A stretch of DNA of 64,000 bases from Alphaproteobacteria bacterium (lineage in GTDB: Bacteria; Pseudomonadota; Alphaproteobacteria; Rhizobiales; Rhizobiaceae), in contig JAJRQF010000049.1 of the NCBI GenBank assembly GCA_024280375.1, forward strand, positions 1 to 64,000, written 5' to 3'. The position numbers and the translations under genes were made by a program. Position 1 is the stretch's first letter; every line of letters begins with the position of its first letter. Of this stretch, positions 40,264 through 49,667 are shown piece by piece. The notes beneath the pieces were generated by a model, which was not told the origin of the DNA, made no database searches, and worked only from the letters and a program-made list of their open reading frames with translations.

Positions 40264-40380
40264 ATGACAGAAGATTTCATTCCCATATCCAGGCCACATA
40301 TTTCTGCTTTGGAGGCCGAATATGTGCAAAAGGCCGTTGCCTCGGGTTGGGTCTCTTTGTTTGTGGAGCATCCTGCGTGA
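40264..40380 (+). pseudogene. N-terminal stub of a DegT/DnrJ/EryC1 aminotransferase
   Basis: Thirty-eight codons read MTEDFIPISRPHISALEAEY and on through VASGWVS, the usual opening of PLP-dependent sugar aminotransferases (IPLSRP...SGWVS). After GWVS the sequence turns to LFVEHPA and stops; the remaining 330 or so residues of the enzyme are gone. This looks like a deletion junction near 40355. Confidence 0.7.
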
Positions 40381-40449
40381 CCATGCAATGAAAGCTGCAA
40401 ACACCAGGGTGCGTGCAACAGCGGTGCATACGGCAATAAACGGGCAGGT

Positions 40450-40759
40450 TAAAATGAAATTGATTCAGGGAGAAAAAAAGAATATATTTGATGCGTTGAA
40501 CAATGGGCGTCAGATACATCATTTTCCCTCGCATTACGAATGGTTGGACCTCGTTTGCAGAAAAATCTTATTTAATTCATTCGCCCAAGTGCGGCTGATG
40601 TTACAGGATACCCTGCATTTTTTTACCATTGCTCGCCTGGTCAAATGAGAAAACTGTTCGAGAAAACTGTTCGAGAAAACTGGCTTTGTTGACGTTAAAG
40701 TTGAACCTTTCTACTGTGCGAATGATTGTTTTGCGTGCATATTTCCAGTATTCTTATAA
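40450..40759 (+). pseudogene. Degraded methyltransferase fragment
   Basis: Pieces in different frames read as one protein: KSYLIHSPKCG, then YPAFFYHCSPGQMRKLFEKT, then GFVDVKVEPFYCANDCFACI to a TAA at 40757. The join at LFEKT is broken by a 13-bp tandem duplication (40647-40672); removing one copy restores the frame. The chain resembles the C-terminal part of class I SAM methyltransferases, an assignment by pattern only. The upstream part is not recognisable. Confidence 0.5.
40647..40672 (+). repeat. 13-bp tandem duplication causing a frameshift
   Basis: GAGAAAACTGTTC occurs twice in a row, followed by the start of a third copy (GAGAAAACTG). The second copy shifts the frame of the fragment described for the degraded methyltransferase. 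Confidence 0.85.
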
Positions 40760-40884
40760 GTTTAGTCATTGAAAATTTTGGTATCCGATTTAGTTAGAGT
40801 TTTTTGCATCGGGATTTGTAATAAGTGGCAGCAAACCAGAGTAGTTCCCCATAGAAACGATGGTATAGGAAAAATCGAATTGTA

Positions 40885-41474
40885 ATGCCTATTAAATTCA
40901 ACATATTGAGACTGATTTGGAGCCTTTTACCTAAAAAGACCAAAGGAATAGTAGGCCCGGAATCGGTCATTCACCGCTTTCGAATTAGGGCAAATAAAAC
41001 ACACACGCTGAATGTTGGTCAGCAGTCCATTGGCTTGGCCACCTGATTTATGAAAAAGAAGGCGCAGAAATACAAATCGGTTCGCGGTCGTTCATTGGGG
41101 CATCAAAGTTGATTTGCGCAAAAAAGATCATAGTTGGAGACGATGTTATGATTTCCTTGGGAGTAACAATTGCTGACCATGATGGACATGCAACTGAGTT
41201 CGCAAAGCGATCTGGCGATGTGTTGGACTGGTTGGCAGGCAAAAAAGACATGTCAATCGTACCCATGAAGGAAATCAGCATTGGTAATAAGGTGTGGATA
41301 GGGTTTGATGCCTCTATTTTAAAGGGAGTGACAATAGGTGAGGGTGCTATTGTTGCTGCTTGCTCTGTTGTTACAAAAAACGTGCCCCCCTGGACTTTGG
41401 TTGCCGGTAATCCTGCAAAAGAAATAAAGAAGGTAAAAAACAATGAAGAGCAGGCACGTCATGCCAAAAGCTGA
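40885..41474 (+). pseudogene. Acyltransferase interrupted by a -1 frameshift
   Basis: The first frame (MPIKFNILRLIWSLLPKK ... NVGQQSIGLAT) stops at 41046. One base added at the GG near 41037 would continue as GLGHLIYEKEGAEIQIGSRS and join the downstream open frame (41109 onward), which has beta-helix coils (IGNKVWIGFDASILKGVTIG) and the standard ending VAGNPAKEIK. The reconstructed protein is a complete hexapeptide acetyltransferase of about 196 residues. A loss of one G is the simplest cause, whether real or an assembly error. Confidence 0.8.
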
Positions 41475-42315
41475 CAAAAGCCTCCAAAGTTGGGAAGATG
41501 CCGTTCGGTGGTTAATTGACCAGCCGGATCGCCAAGACTTGGTAGAAGCCTGTTATTTCGACCAGCCACTGACAAGGGCCGCCGAACGCTTTCACAAAGG
41601 AAAGGAATGGCAGGCCGTAAGCAGATTTCTGCCCTCAAAGGGCGGGCGAGCATTGGAATTGGGAGCGGGCAATGGAATATTATCCTACGCTTTAGCCTGT
41701 GATGGTTGGGCCGTTACCGCTGTTGAGCCGGACCCCAGCAATCTTGTCGGTGCTGGCGCTATCCGAAAGCTGGCCATTGATAGCAAACAGCCTATTGAAG
41801 TAATTGAGGCTTTTGGCGAAAGCATTCCCCTGGAAAAAGCCGGTTTTGACCTGGCCATTGCGCGGCAGGTGCTTCATCACGCCGATGATCTTGAGGGATT
41901 GTGTAGCGAACTCGCTCGTATTGTCAGGCCCGGAGGCTTGGTCATTACCCTGCGCGATCATGTGATTTCTGGGCCGGATCAGCTTCAGCCATTTCTTGAT
42001 GGCCATCCCCTGCACCATCTTTATGGGGGAGAAAACGCCTATACGCTTGGACAATATAAAAAAGCTCTCACAGGTGCCGGCCTTGAGATCATTCATGAAC
42101 TGGCCCCGCTAAAAAGCGTGATAAATTATGCACCCTTATCAAAAGATGAACTTCTTGATGGCCTATCCGGTAGATTAAAAAATATGCCGGTTTTAGGCCC
42201 GGGTGCAGCAGGGGTGGCGCGACTTGTCCCGGCTGATATTATGTTGAGTTTGGCGTCAATGATTGATCGTCGTCCCGGTCGGCTTTATTCTTTTATCTGT
42301 AGAAAACCAGCTTGA
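41443..42315 (+). CDS. SAM-dependent methyltransferase
   Basis: 290-residue class I methyltransferase: ALELGAGNGILSYALA (SAM-binding motif I), VEPDPSN, DLAIARQVLHHADD and the RIVRPGGLVITLRD post-motif. It probably methylates a sugar in the polysaccharide. The start overlaps the preceding acyltransferase frame by 32 bases; MPKADKSLQSWED seven codons in is an alternative start. Followed by an epimerase 14 bp later. Confidence 0.8.
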   Translation: MKSRHVMPKADKSLQSWEDAVRWLIDQPDRQDLVEACYFDQPLTRAAERFHKGKEWQAVSRFLPSKGGRALELGAGNGILSYALACDGWAVTAVEPDPSNLVGAGAIRKLAIDSKQPIEVIEAFGESIPLEKAGFDLAIARQVLHHADDLEGLCSELARIVRPGGLVITLRDHVISGPDQLQPFLDGHPLHHLYGGENAYTLGQYKKALTGAGLEIIHELAPLKSVINYAPLSKDELLDGLSGRLKNMPVLGPGAAGVARLVPADIMLSLASMIDRRPGRLYSFICRKPA

Positions 42316-42329
42316 AGGGATAGCGCCAA

Positions 42330-43274
42330 ATGGCAAAAATCTGGATTACCGGAATAGCTGGTTTTATTGGCCGGGAAACGTCCAGCTATGCTCATTTGCA
42401 AGGGCACGATGTTTGGGGGATTGGCTTTGGAGGTGGTGAACCCTTGCCGGAACCACTTGCAAGTCAGCATATTGAATCAAAAATAGATACGCCAGGACTT
42501 GGTCGCTTGGCGGTTCGCTCTGGTCAACCGGATCTGGTCATTCATTTGGCAGGAGGCAGCGCCGTCGGCCCCTCGTTCGCAGCGCCTGAAATAGATTTTA
42601 ATTTAACAGTAACTGGCACCAGCACCCTTTATGAATGGTTGCGCCTCAATGCGCCTGATGCACGCGTGGTAATTGTCTCCAGCGCTGCTGTATATGGTTC
42701 TGGTCATCGGGGGAAAATCCAGGAAAATGCTGCCCTGTCGCCTTTTTCCCCCTATGGATACAATAAGCTGATCATGGAAACTATTGCCCGCAATTATGGT
42801 GCGAATTTTGACATTTCCACATTGGTGGTCAGATTGTTTTCCGTATATGGCGCGGGCTTGCGCAAACAACTATTTTGGGATTTATGCAACAAGTTTTCAG
42901 CGGGCAGTTCTGTGGAACTTGGTGGAACCGGGGAGGAAACGCGAGACTATATTCATGTGAAAGATGTGGCCCGACTTCTTGTCAATCATTTTGATCGGGC
43001 AACGCCGGATTGTCCAATAATCAATGGTGGGGCAGGGGTTGCAGTTTCAGTTTCTGATGCAGCACAAACTTTGGCAAGCGCCTGGGATAAGGCCAATGGC
43101 ACGAAAATTGACCTGTCATTTTCAGGAAAATACAGACCTGGAGATCCTCAGAATCTGGTGGCAGATATATCGAATATTTCAAATATGCCATTCAAAACAT
43201 CAATTGAGTTTAATCAGGGCATTGAAGGTGTTGTTGACTGGTATTCTCGGCTTCAAAAACTGGAGTTGAAATGA
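42330..43274 (+). CDS. NAD-dependent epimerase/dehydratase
   Basis: Extended short-chain dehydrogenase of 314 residues. ITGIAGFIGRET is the Gly-rich NAD motif; SSAAVYGSG and SPYGYNKLIME give the Ser and YxxxK catalytic residues. Exact sugar nucleotide unknown. The stop overlaps the next gene's ATG (ATGA). Confidence 0.85.
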   Translation: MAKIWITGIAGFIGRETSSYAHLQGHDVWGIGFGGGEPLPEPLASQHIESKIDTPGLGRLAVRSGQPDLVIHLAGGSAVGPSFAAPEIDFNLTVTGTSTLYEWLRLNAPDARVVIVSSAAVYGSGHRGKIQENAALSPFSPYGYNKLIMETIARNYGANFDISTLVVRLFSVYGAGLRKQLFWDLCNKFSAGSSVELGGTGEETRDYIHVKDVARLLVNHFDRATPDCPIINGGAGVAVSVSDAAQTLASAWDKANGTKIDLSFSGKYRPGDPQNLVADISNISNMPFKTSIEFNQGIEGVVDWYSRLQKLELK

Positions 43275-44437
43275 TCAATGTTGGCTTTACCCTCATCGGG
43301 CGCATGGGTTGGACGGGTGGTGAAAACTATTTGCGTAACATGCTTGGTGTTATTCAAAATCACATGGAAGGCAATGTACAGGCGCAACTGTTTTTATCGC
43401 CTGAGGAGGCGGAAACAAAATTCGAATCCTTTGACGGTGTGCTTAATAAAGCGCCGATAGTTGATGAACGAATTGGCGGAGCCGGGCGCGGAACAAGTTT
43501 ACAAAAATCACTCCTATTGGGCCGTGACAAGGGCTTGGAAACATTGTTTAAAACCCGGCATGTTGATCTGGTGTTTGAAAATGCCGTTTTTTATGGCTGG
43601 CGGTTTGGCATACCCATTCTGGCCTGGATGCCTGATTTTCAGCATCATTATATGCCCGAGCTTTTTTCGCGTAGAGGATGGTGGCGACGAGAGGTTGGTT
43701 TTCGTATGCAGACGACGAATAACCGTACAATTATGCTTTCCAGTCATACGGCCAAAAACGATTGCGAGAAATTCTACCCCAAGACAATTGAAACGACGAC
43801 TACTGTTCCATTTGCTGTTGATTTCAACCCTGCTGATCATATTGGTCGTAAGTTTGAATTGATGCAAAAATATGAATTGCCCGAACGCTTCATTTATATT
43901 CCCAATCAGTTTTGGAAACATAAAAATCACACTACGGTCATTCAGGCTCTTGCATTGATCGCTTCAACATGTGGATTGGATAAATGCCTGCCCGTGATTA
44001 CCAGCGGTCCTCAAAAGGATCCTCGTCACCCCGAATTGTTTGATAGCTTGATGGCCGATGTTAAAAAATCGGGATTAGAGAATTCATTTCGTTATCTCGG
44101 GCTAATACCATATATGGATGTGCTCGGATTGATTGGAGCGGCAGATTATCTTGCTAATCCATCGCTTTTTGAGGGATGGTCAACACCGATTGAAGAGGCC
44201 AAGGCCCTCGGGGCTCCAATGCTGTTATCCGATATTTCCATACACCGCGAACAGGTGCCATCCGCTACATTCTTTGATCCCGGTTCGCCCCGGTCTTTGG
44301 CGGACATACTCCTGCAGGTTTCAAAAAATACACCGCCAAAACGTCAGGCTGTAACAGAGCTCCAGAAACACCAACAGGACCGGGTAAAGGAATATGCAAA
44401 TTCCTTAATGAAAGCATTCGAAATGGGGGTAAAGTGA
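43271..44437 (+). CDS. Glycosyltransferase, GT4-like
   Basis: 388 residues, GT-B fold: GFTLIGRMGWTGGENYLRN at the N-terminus, FIYIPNQFWKHKNHTTVIQA at the hinge, then the donor-binding NPSLFEGWSTPIEEAKALG with the E-x7-E motif of family 4. Translationally coupled to the epimerase gene upstream and, through TGATG, to a short truncated frame downstream. Confidence 0.85.
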   Translation: MINVGFTLIGRMGWTGGENYLRNMLGVIQNHMEGNVQAQLFLSPEEAETKFESFDGVLNKAPIVDERIGGAGRGTSLQKSLLLGRDKGLETLFKTRHVDLVFENAVFYGWRFGIPILAWMPDFQHHYMPELFSRRGWWRREVGFRMQTTNNRTIMLSSHTAKNDCEKFYPKTIETTTTVPFAVDFNPADHIGRKFELMQKYELPERFIYIPNQFWKHKNHTTVIQALALIASTCGLDKCLPVITSGPQKDPRHPELFDSLMADVKKSGLENSFRYLGLIPYMDVLGLIGAADYLANPSLFEGWSTPIEEAKALGAPMLLSDISIHREQVPSATFFDPGSPRSLADILLQVSKNTPPKRQAVTELQKHQQDRVKEYANSLMKAFEMGVK

Positions 44438-44680
44438 TGCGAGCCATTTTCATGAAAAGGAGGTCATCTCCCTTTACCAGAAAATTCGATACAAATAATA
44501 CAGATGGATTGCGCGACACTCTCCTCAAATCTGAGAGGAATAGTTTTTGACCCTGTTTTTTTGGATGGCATCAATAGGAAGTGAATAATATGGACCGCGC
44601 CTCGGTTGCCGAAGAATAAGCAGGCAGGGCGCCCTATAATGAATTTTTCAAGCAATATGGATATCAGGTGATTTTCCATT
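44437..44680 (+). pseudogene. Coupled short frame and degraded sequence
   Basis: An ATG overlaps the glycosyltransferase stop (TGATG) and opens a 37-codon frame (MRAIFMKRRSSPFTRKFDTN ...) that ends at 44550. Two more gene-like pieces follow in other frames: GIVFDPVFLDGINRK and YNEFFKQYGYQVIFH. The coupling suggests a gene was once here; I do not recognise it. The flippase begins 30 bp later. Confidence 0.35.
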
Positions 44681-44713
44681 GATGGAATATATTGTCTTAC
44701 AGATGGGAATACT

Positions 44714-46015
44714 ATGCGAGACAAAATTATCGGCGGTATCGCACAAATCTGGCAAAAAGATTTTGTCAAACACCTGGCGGTTCTATCTGGGGCCGGCGTA
44801 TTATCGCGCATCATACTATTGGCATCTTACCCGGTGCTCACCCGCCTTTATGATCCATCCTCATTCGGTCTGCTTGCAACATTTACTTCGATTGTTGCCT
44901 TCCCGGCGATCTTGGCAACCCTGCGCTACGAATTAGCAATACCTTTGCCAAAGAACGAAGATGACGCGAATATTATTCTTTATCTTTGCACTACATTCAC
45001 GCTGGGGTGGACGCTTATTCTTCTCACCGTGGCAGCATTGATTAATGACGAGATGGTCGGAAAACTGGGATTTGGGCAATCCCAATATGTCAAATGGCTG
45101 ATCCCACTGGCTGTGCTGGGATCAGGGCTCTACATGGCCTTTACGTACTGGAGTGTTCGGCGGAAGAAATTTAAGGCGATTGCAACCACGCAAATTTCCA
45201 AAATTGGCGGCGAGGTCGGTTTGCAACTTATTTTGGGATATTTTTCTTTCGGAGCGATTGGATTGATCCTGGGGAATTTCGTCGGACTTTGCCTGGGTGT
45301 CGGAACATTGATCCGGGCCGGACGTCCATATTTGAAATGGCTCGGCATCCCACTTCTGTGGAAACGCACCAAAGAAATGGCAATAAGGTATCGATACCTT
45401 CCCCTGTTTGATGGGGCCGCAACGCTGATGAATGAAGGTGGTTCGCGCCTGTTTCTGCTCGGCATCGGAATTTATTATTCACAGGCCGATTTGGGGTTGT
45501 TCTGGCTGGCCCTCATGCTTCTGTCAGCGATCTCCGGCGTTTTTATTAATGCCGCGCAAAGAGTGCATTATGCCCACGCATCTGAAATGCAACGCTCGAG
45601 CAGCGCGGGGCTGTACGCTTACTATCTTAAAGCTGTATTGACGACTGCCATCGCAGCTAGCTTCATAAGCGTGACTGTATATTTCATCGTGCCCCCGGTG
45701 TTTAATCTGATGTTTCCGGAAAACTGGACCGCGTCCCTGCCATTATTATTGGCTCTCATCCCGGCTCACCTCTTCAAAGCCGCGATCCTCCCCTATCTGT
45801 CCTACAATATCATTGAAAAGCAGCATATCGCATTGGTTTGGAATAGCATTCATATGACATTGCATCTTGCCACCATACCGGTTGCTCTTTATTTTGGTTC
45901 CGACCTGTTCACGCTAGCGGCAACCTATTCAGCAGCTCTTTGCCTATCATATTTCTCGCTTTTCATTATTCACCTTGTAATACTTCCCAAGAATACAGAA
46001 GAATACTCAGCGTAA
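44714..46015 (+). CDS. Polysaccharide flippase (Wzx-like)
   Basis: 433-residue membrane protein with about 12 helices of the MATE/PST family. VLSRIILLASYPVLTRLYDPSSFG is the diagnostic N-terminus. Moves lipid-linked repeat units across the inner membrane before polymerisation. Together with the polymerase-like gene downstream it marks a Wzx/Wzy-dependent pathway. Confidence 0.88.
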   Translation: MRDKIIGGIAQIWQKDFVKHLAVLSGAGVLSRIILLASYPVLTRLYDPSSFGLLATFTSIVAFPAILATLRYELAIPLPKNEDDANIILYLCTTFTLGWTLILLTVAALINDEMVGKLGFGQSQYVKWLIPLAVLGSGLYMAFTYWSVRRKKFKAIATTQISKIGGEVGLQLILGYFSFGAIGLILGNFVGLCLGVGTLIRAGRPYLKWLGIPLLWKRTKEMAIRYRYLPLFDGAATLMNEGGSRLFLLGIGIYYSQADLGLFWLALMLLSAISGVFINAAQRVHYAHASEMQRSSSAGLYAYYLKAVLTTAIAASFISVTVYFIVPPVFNLMFPENWTASLPLLLALIPAHLFKAAILPYLSYNIIEKQHIALVWNSIHMTLHLATIPVALYFGSDLFTLAATYSAALCLSYFSLFIIHLVILPKNTEEYSA

Positions 46016-46219
46016 AATGATGGTTCCCGGTTCAAAGGAGCCTTTCATATGTTTTAAGGGGGGGATATTGCTATGGATAATTCTATATTCTACAAGCTGG
46101 AAACATAAAAAAAATCATGAAGATATTACATCCAATTGAAGTTTGATCTTCACAATAGGCTTGTGTTATTTTGCACTAGAGTTTTTAAGTAAATTTAACT
46201 GAAATCATGCAAAATACCA

Positions 46220-47527
46220 ATGAATTCCAAGCAAGCAAATTTTAATCAGGTTACTCTCTCAACAATGGCCGCGCCGCAGCTTCGACGCTCCATGGGTAGG
46301 AAGAGGTATTTGCGATTTCAGATGGTTATGCTTCTGCGGGTTCTTATTCTGGTTGGTTATCCGTTAATTGCCATCATGGTAACATTTACTGGTTTATCAT
46401 CGGCCACATCACTGCTAACTTATCCATATAGAGCGCTTGTATTGGCTCTATCACTGTACATCATTTTGAGGGGACAACGAAGCCGCCTCGATAATTTGGT
46501 GATGATATTCTTCACTGTCTACACGATCCGGCTCCTCTATGACTGGAATATTTCCGAAATTACCGGTGCGGAGCAGGCTTTGCTTTTCTTCGTAATGACG
46601 GTGATGATGCCAGTTATAGCTTCCATGCGAGGTGGCCCCTATATTTTCGATGACAAATTATTTGCGCAGTGGGTTTTGATACCAGCAATGGCCACTTTGG
46701 TTCTTGCGCTCAGTGCGCAAATTTTAGGTTTAGGCTACAACCCCTGGGCCGATCAGGGCGTTCAATCAACGCGGCTTCAGTTTAACGCACTCAATCCCAT
46801 CTCGTTAGGGCACGTGGCGGGTACTACGTTAATCTGCAGCTTCTATTTATTGTTTGAAAAACGCCAAAGCCTCATGCTGCGCATCGCTTCCTGGAGTGGC
46901 ATTGCCTTAGGCGGACTTTTGATCCTGCTAACAAATTCTCGTGGTCCCGTCATGGCTACCGCCGTTGCATTGATCTGGTTTTTTATGTTGCGTACCCGCC
47001 GTTTGGTTTATGCCGCACCATTTCTTCTTATATTGCCTTTTTTTCTTTCCACCGACACAGAGCTAGTATCCAGATTACTTTCACGATTCGATTGGGATAT
47101 TTATGATAACGCATCAAATGCGGGTAGAATTATGGCTCAACGAATAGCTATGGAAGCATTTTTTGAAAACCCAATTTTCGGTGCCTATTACATAGACCCA
47201 ACGGTTGGCGAAGGAAATTACCCACATAATCTCATCATCGAAACAGCGATGGCCCTCGGCATGGTTGGCTTGATAATGTTTGCTGCAATGTTATTGCGGG
47301 CATGGTGGAAGGTGACTACTTTTTATAATGTTGAACACCCTTTGCTGGTCATGCTATTGGCACAGCAATTCATTGCAACTCAGCTGTCTGGTGCCCTATG
47401 GGCGGCTGGCGGTTTTTTCATGATACTTACGCTTTGTCTCACCGCGCGGCGAACTAAACATCCGCGCTTTGTACCCGGCAACATATCTCCTACCACCCGC
47501 GCTGCAACGTCCTGGTCAAGTTTATAA
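46220..47527 (+). CDS. Polysaccharide polymerase-like membrane protein (Wzy/O-antigen ligase type)
   Basis: 435-residue polytopic protein with about 10 helices. LTNSRGPVMATAVALIW, then NAGRIMAQRIAMEAFFENPI and YPHNLIIETAMALGMVG, are the Wzy_C/O-antigen ligase periplasmic loop with the conserved His and Arg. The N-terminal 25 residues are hydrophilic; a later start (MAAPQLRR or MGRKRYLR) is possible. Followed convergently by the SGNH gene. Confidence 0.78.
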   Translation: MNSKQANFNQVTLSTMAAPQLRRSMGRKRYLRFQMVMLLRVLILVGYPLIAIMVTFTGLSSATSLLTYPYRALVLALSLYIILRGQRSRLDNLVMIFFTVYTIRLLYDWNISEITGAEQALLFFVMTVMMPVIASMRGGPYIFDDKLFAQWVLIPAMATLVLALSAQILGLGYNPWADQGVQSTRLQFNALNPISLGHVAGTTLICSFYLLFEKRQSLMLRIASWSGIALGGLLILLTNSRGPVMATAVALIWFFMLRTRRLVYAAPFLLILPFFLSTDTELVSRLLSRFDWDIYDNASNAGRIMAQRIAMEAFFENPIFGAYYIDPTVGEGNYPHNLIIETAMALGMVGLIMFAAMLLRAWWKVTTFYNVEHPLLVMLLAQQFIATQLSGALWAAGGFFMILTLCLTARRTKHPRFVPGNISPTTRAATSWSSL

Positions 47528-47577
47528 ATGACACCAGTTTTGAGCCGTCTAATTACACCACAATCACTTTCACGCTA

Positions 47578-49323
47578 TCAACGTAATAACTCCGTCACCA
47601 CATAGTCCGCATAGATTTGGCCTCCAGCATCATTAAGGTGCAGCCCGTCAAAGGTGAAGTCTCCCGATGTAAAATATCCAATACCGGACTGTCGCCCAAC
47701 ATCAATCACTCTATAGCCTGTTAGCATGGCCACTTCTTCTACGGCCTTTTGAAAGTCCAGTAGTTTATCGCCATTAGCGTTAATTGAAAAAGGCGTATGG
47801 TTTGCAAATGTGCCTGCATAGGGTGTAAAAAAGACGATGGATGCAGCCGGGTGCGCATTGTGAATGGCGACGACAGCGGCCCAAAGGGCGCCATAGAATG
47901 TTGTGTTGCTGGTATCACCGAGGGAGCCAAGCGGGGTTAAACCGGTAGCAAAGTCGTTTATACCAGCCTCGATGGTGATAAGGTCGGTTCCGGGTGGAAT
48001 ATTGGTGATTTCGTTGTAAATCTTCAATGACCCACTTGATCCATTTGCTCCAATACAACCGCCAGCAAAACCAAGGTTTGTCACAGTTAGTCCAAGCCTG
48101 GAAGCTAAAGGTGGGACATATTTGTTTTGCGCGGTAATGGATGTTCCAAGTGCCGCCCATTTTTTGCCCTGCCAGGGTTTTGCGGGAGCATAGCCAGCCA
48201 GTACCTTTTGAATAATTCCACCAAAAAGTTCAACATCCGGCATGACACTGATATCTTGTTTGTTCCAATCTGCGGCGGCAAAAAGACTGCCGCTGTTTAA
48301 CAGGTTTGGCCCGGAACCAACCCTGACGCAGGTTTCATCAACAAACAGGCCGGAATTCCCGTCACCTATATAGGGATGGCCACCGTTAGACGGAAATATG
48401 CGTAACTGTATGTTAGTGCTACCCGAACTACTGGCTGTTGCAGCAATCATACAGCGATACCAGCCAGCACCAATATCTTCGATTGAAGCTCCCACGCCGT
48501 TGGCCGTGCCTGCAGCCAGATCAAATGTACAATCAAAGGCATTATATACGCCGGAATACAAATTTAACTTCGAGCGTTCCGCCTTCTTGGCAATCACTTC
48601 AATCTGGTATGCAGTTCCAGCCTGCCAGCTTATCAACTGATATACGCTGGGGTTTGCAGAACCAATAGCTTCAACAAATTTGTCAGCGCTGACTGTACCA
48701 ACAATTGGTTCAATTTTATCAACACGATGGCTAACTGAACCCAGCCCTCCCAATACTGCTGCTTCAATGGTTGCGCCGAATTCCAATGATACAAGACTAC
48801 TTAATGTATAAGGGGAGGAGGTCTCTATCTTATTGTAAGAAAACCATATTTGTTCGCCGCTACCCAAGGTGAAATGCGGTGCAATCGAACACCAGAACCC
48901 AACATGTTGGCCCACTGCAATTGGAAGGTCTACGTCATCTATTGAATTTACACCCGCCGTCACTGTAAAAGATTTGCTGGCGGTTTGCGTCAAACTTCCA
49001 TCGCCATTATTTGTATAAACGCTGAATGTAACTATTTGATCGGCTGCAACTGCAATCCGCGCTTTGGTAAAAAAGCCTGAAATATCAGACGGAGTTGGCA
49101 AAATGAAATATAGCTGGCTCCACACATCATTGGTGGTTACAACGCTGGGTTTGCCGATAATCCGCGTTTCTAACAGGGGAGCAGGGTCACCATTGGCCCC
49201 GGACGGGCCAGTACTTCCTTCTGGCCCCTGGGCACCGGTTTCCCCTCGTGGCCCAAGTATCTGAAGTGTATTGAATACGGACAATGTGTCGGCAATAGAG
49301 AGTTTTACAAAATCTATATTCAT
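47578..49323 (-). CDS. Collagen-repeat SGNH hydrolase, phage tail-spike-like
   Basis: 581 residues in three parts. Residues 24-47 form eight collagen-type Gly-X-Y triplets (GPRGETGAQGPEGSTGPSGA). Residues about 50-370 are beta-rich, resembling carbohydrate-binding or tail-fibre modules. Residues 385-581 form an SGNH/GDSL esterase with GTS (Ser395), AGGCIG, GIND (Asn456) and DGLH (Asp559, His562). No signal peptide. The start overlaps its small partner by four bases. Known relatives act on acetylated polysaccharides; the target here is unknown. Confidence 0.75.
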   Translation of the reverse strand: MNIDFVKLSIADTLSVFNTLQILGPRGETGAQGPEGSTGPSGANGDPAPLLETRIIGKPSVVTTNDVWSQLYFILPTPSDISGFFTKARIAVAADQIVTFSVYTNNGDGSLTQTASKSFTVTAGVNSIDDVDLPIAVGQHVGFWCSIAPHFTLGSGEQIWFSYNKIETSSPYTLSSLVSLEFGATIEAAVLGGLGSVSHRVDKIEPIVGTVSADKFVEAIGSANPSVYQLISWQAGTAYQIEVIAKKAERSKLNLYSGVYNAFDCTFDLAAGTANGVGASIEDIGAGWYRCMIAATASSSGSTNIQLRIFPSNGGHPYIGDGNSGLFVDETCVRVGSGPNLLNSGSLFAAADWNKQDISVMPDVELFGGIIQKVLAGYAPAKPWQGKKWAALGTSITAQNKYVPPLASRLGLTVTNLGFAGGCIGANGSSGSLKIYNEITNIPPGTDLITIEAGINDFATGLTPLGSLGDTSNTTFYGALWAAVVAIHNAHPAASIVFFTPYAGTFANHTPFSINANGDKLLDFQKAVEEVAMLTGYRVIDVGRQSGIGYFTSGDFTFDGLHLNDAGGQIYADYVVTELLR

Positions 49324-49667
49324 TGAGTTATCCCTTGCGAAAGTGTTAGCGTTCCTTCCCAGACCCTTTGTACATGGCTGGTAAGTGAGAGAAGAAGATC
49401 GTGACGATAGACGCCGGCGTTATATGTCGCCATCTGACTTGCAGGGACAAATATTTCGAACTGCCCCAAAGCAGCATTAAGAATGGAGATTGAGCCATTT
49501 CCCGTTGAAAGGCTGATCAGAGAATTGCCATCAAGGTTTTCAATATCCATTCTTAGAACTGCACCGGTTAAATCAACGGGTGCATCAAGATCATCTGCAA
49601 GTGCAAAATTTTGTCGAAGCTCCTCATTATTGGCCATTTGAATATTGACTTGGTAAAATGCTGCCAT
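49320..49667 (-). CDS. Small tail-like partner of the SGNH hydrolase
   Basis: 115 residues starting MAAFYQVNIQMANNEELRQN, with AGGA at seven bases; the longer open frame to 49772 is discarded because it lacks a ribosome binding site. The DLTGAVLRMDIEN and LLLSLTSHVQRVWEGTL parts resemble the small N-terminal domains of phage baseplate/tail proteins (BppU-like pattern). Overlaps the SGNH gene by ATGA. The function is not known. Confidence 0.6.
   Translation of the reverse strand: MAAFYQVNIQMANNEELRQNFALADDLDAPVDLTGAVLRMDIENLDGNSLISLSTGNGSISILNAALGQFEIFVPASQMATYNAGVYRHDLLLSLTSHVQRVWEGTLTLSQGITQ

Noticed and set aside
40322-40648. 108-codon open frame in the decayed region
   Set aside because: It runs across the DegT stub and the broken methyltransferase in the wrong frame for both; treated as pseudogene debris.
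46074-46109. Eleven-codon frame with a G-rich site before the polymerase gene
   Set aside because: Too short and without support; may be a relic or chance.
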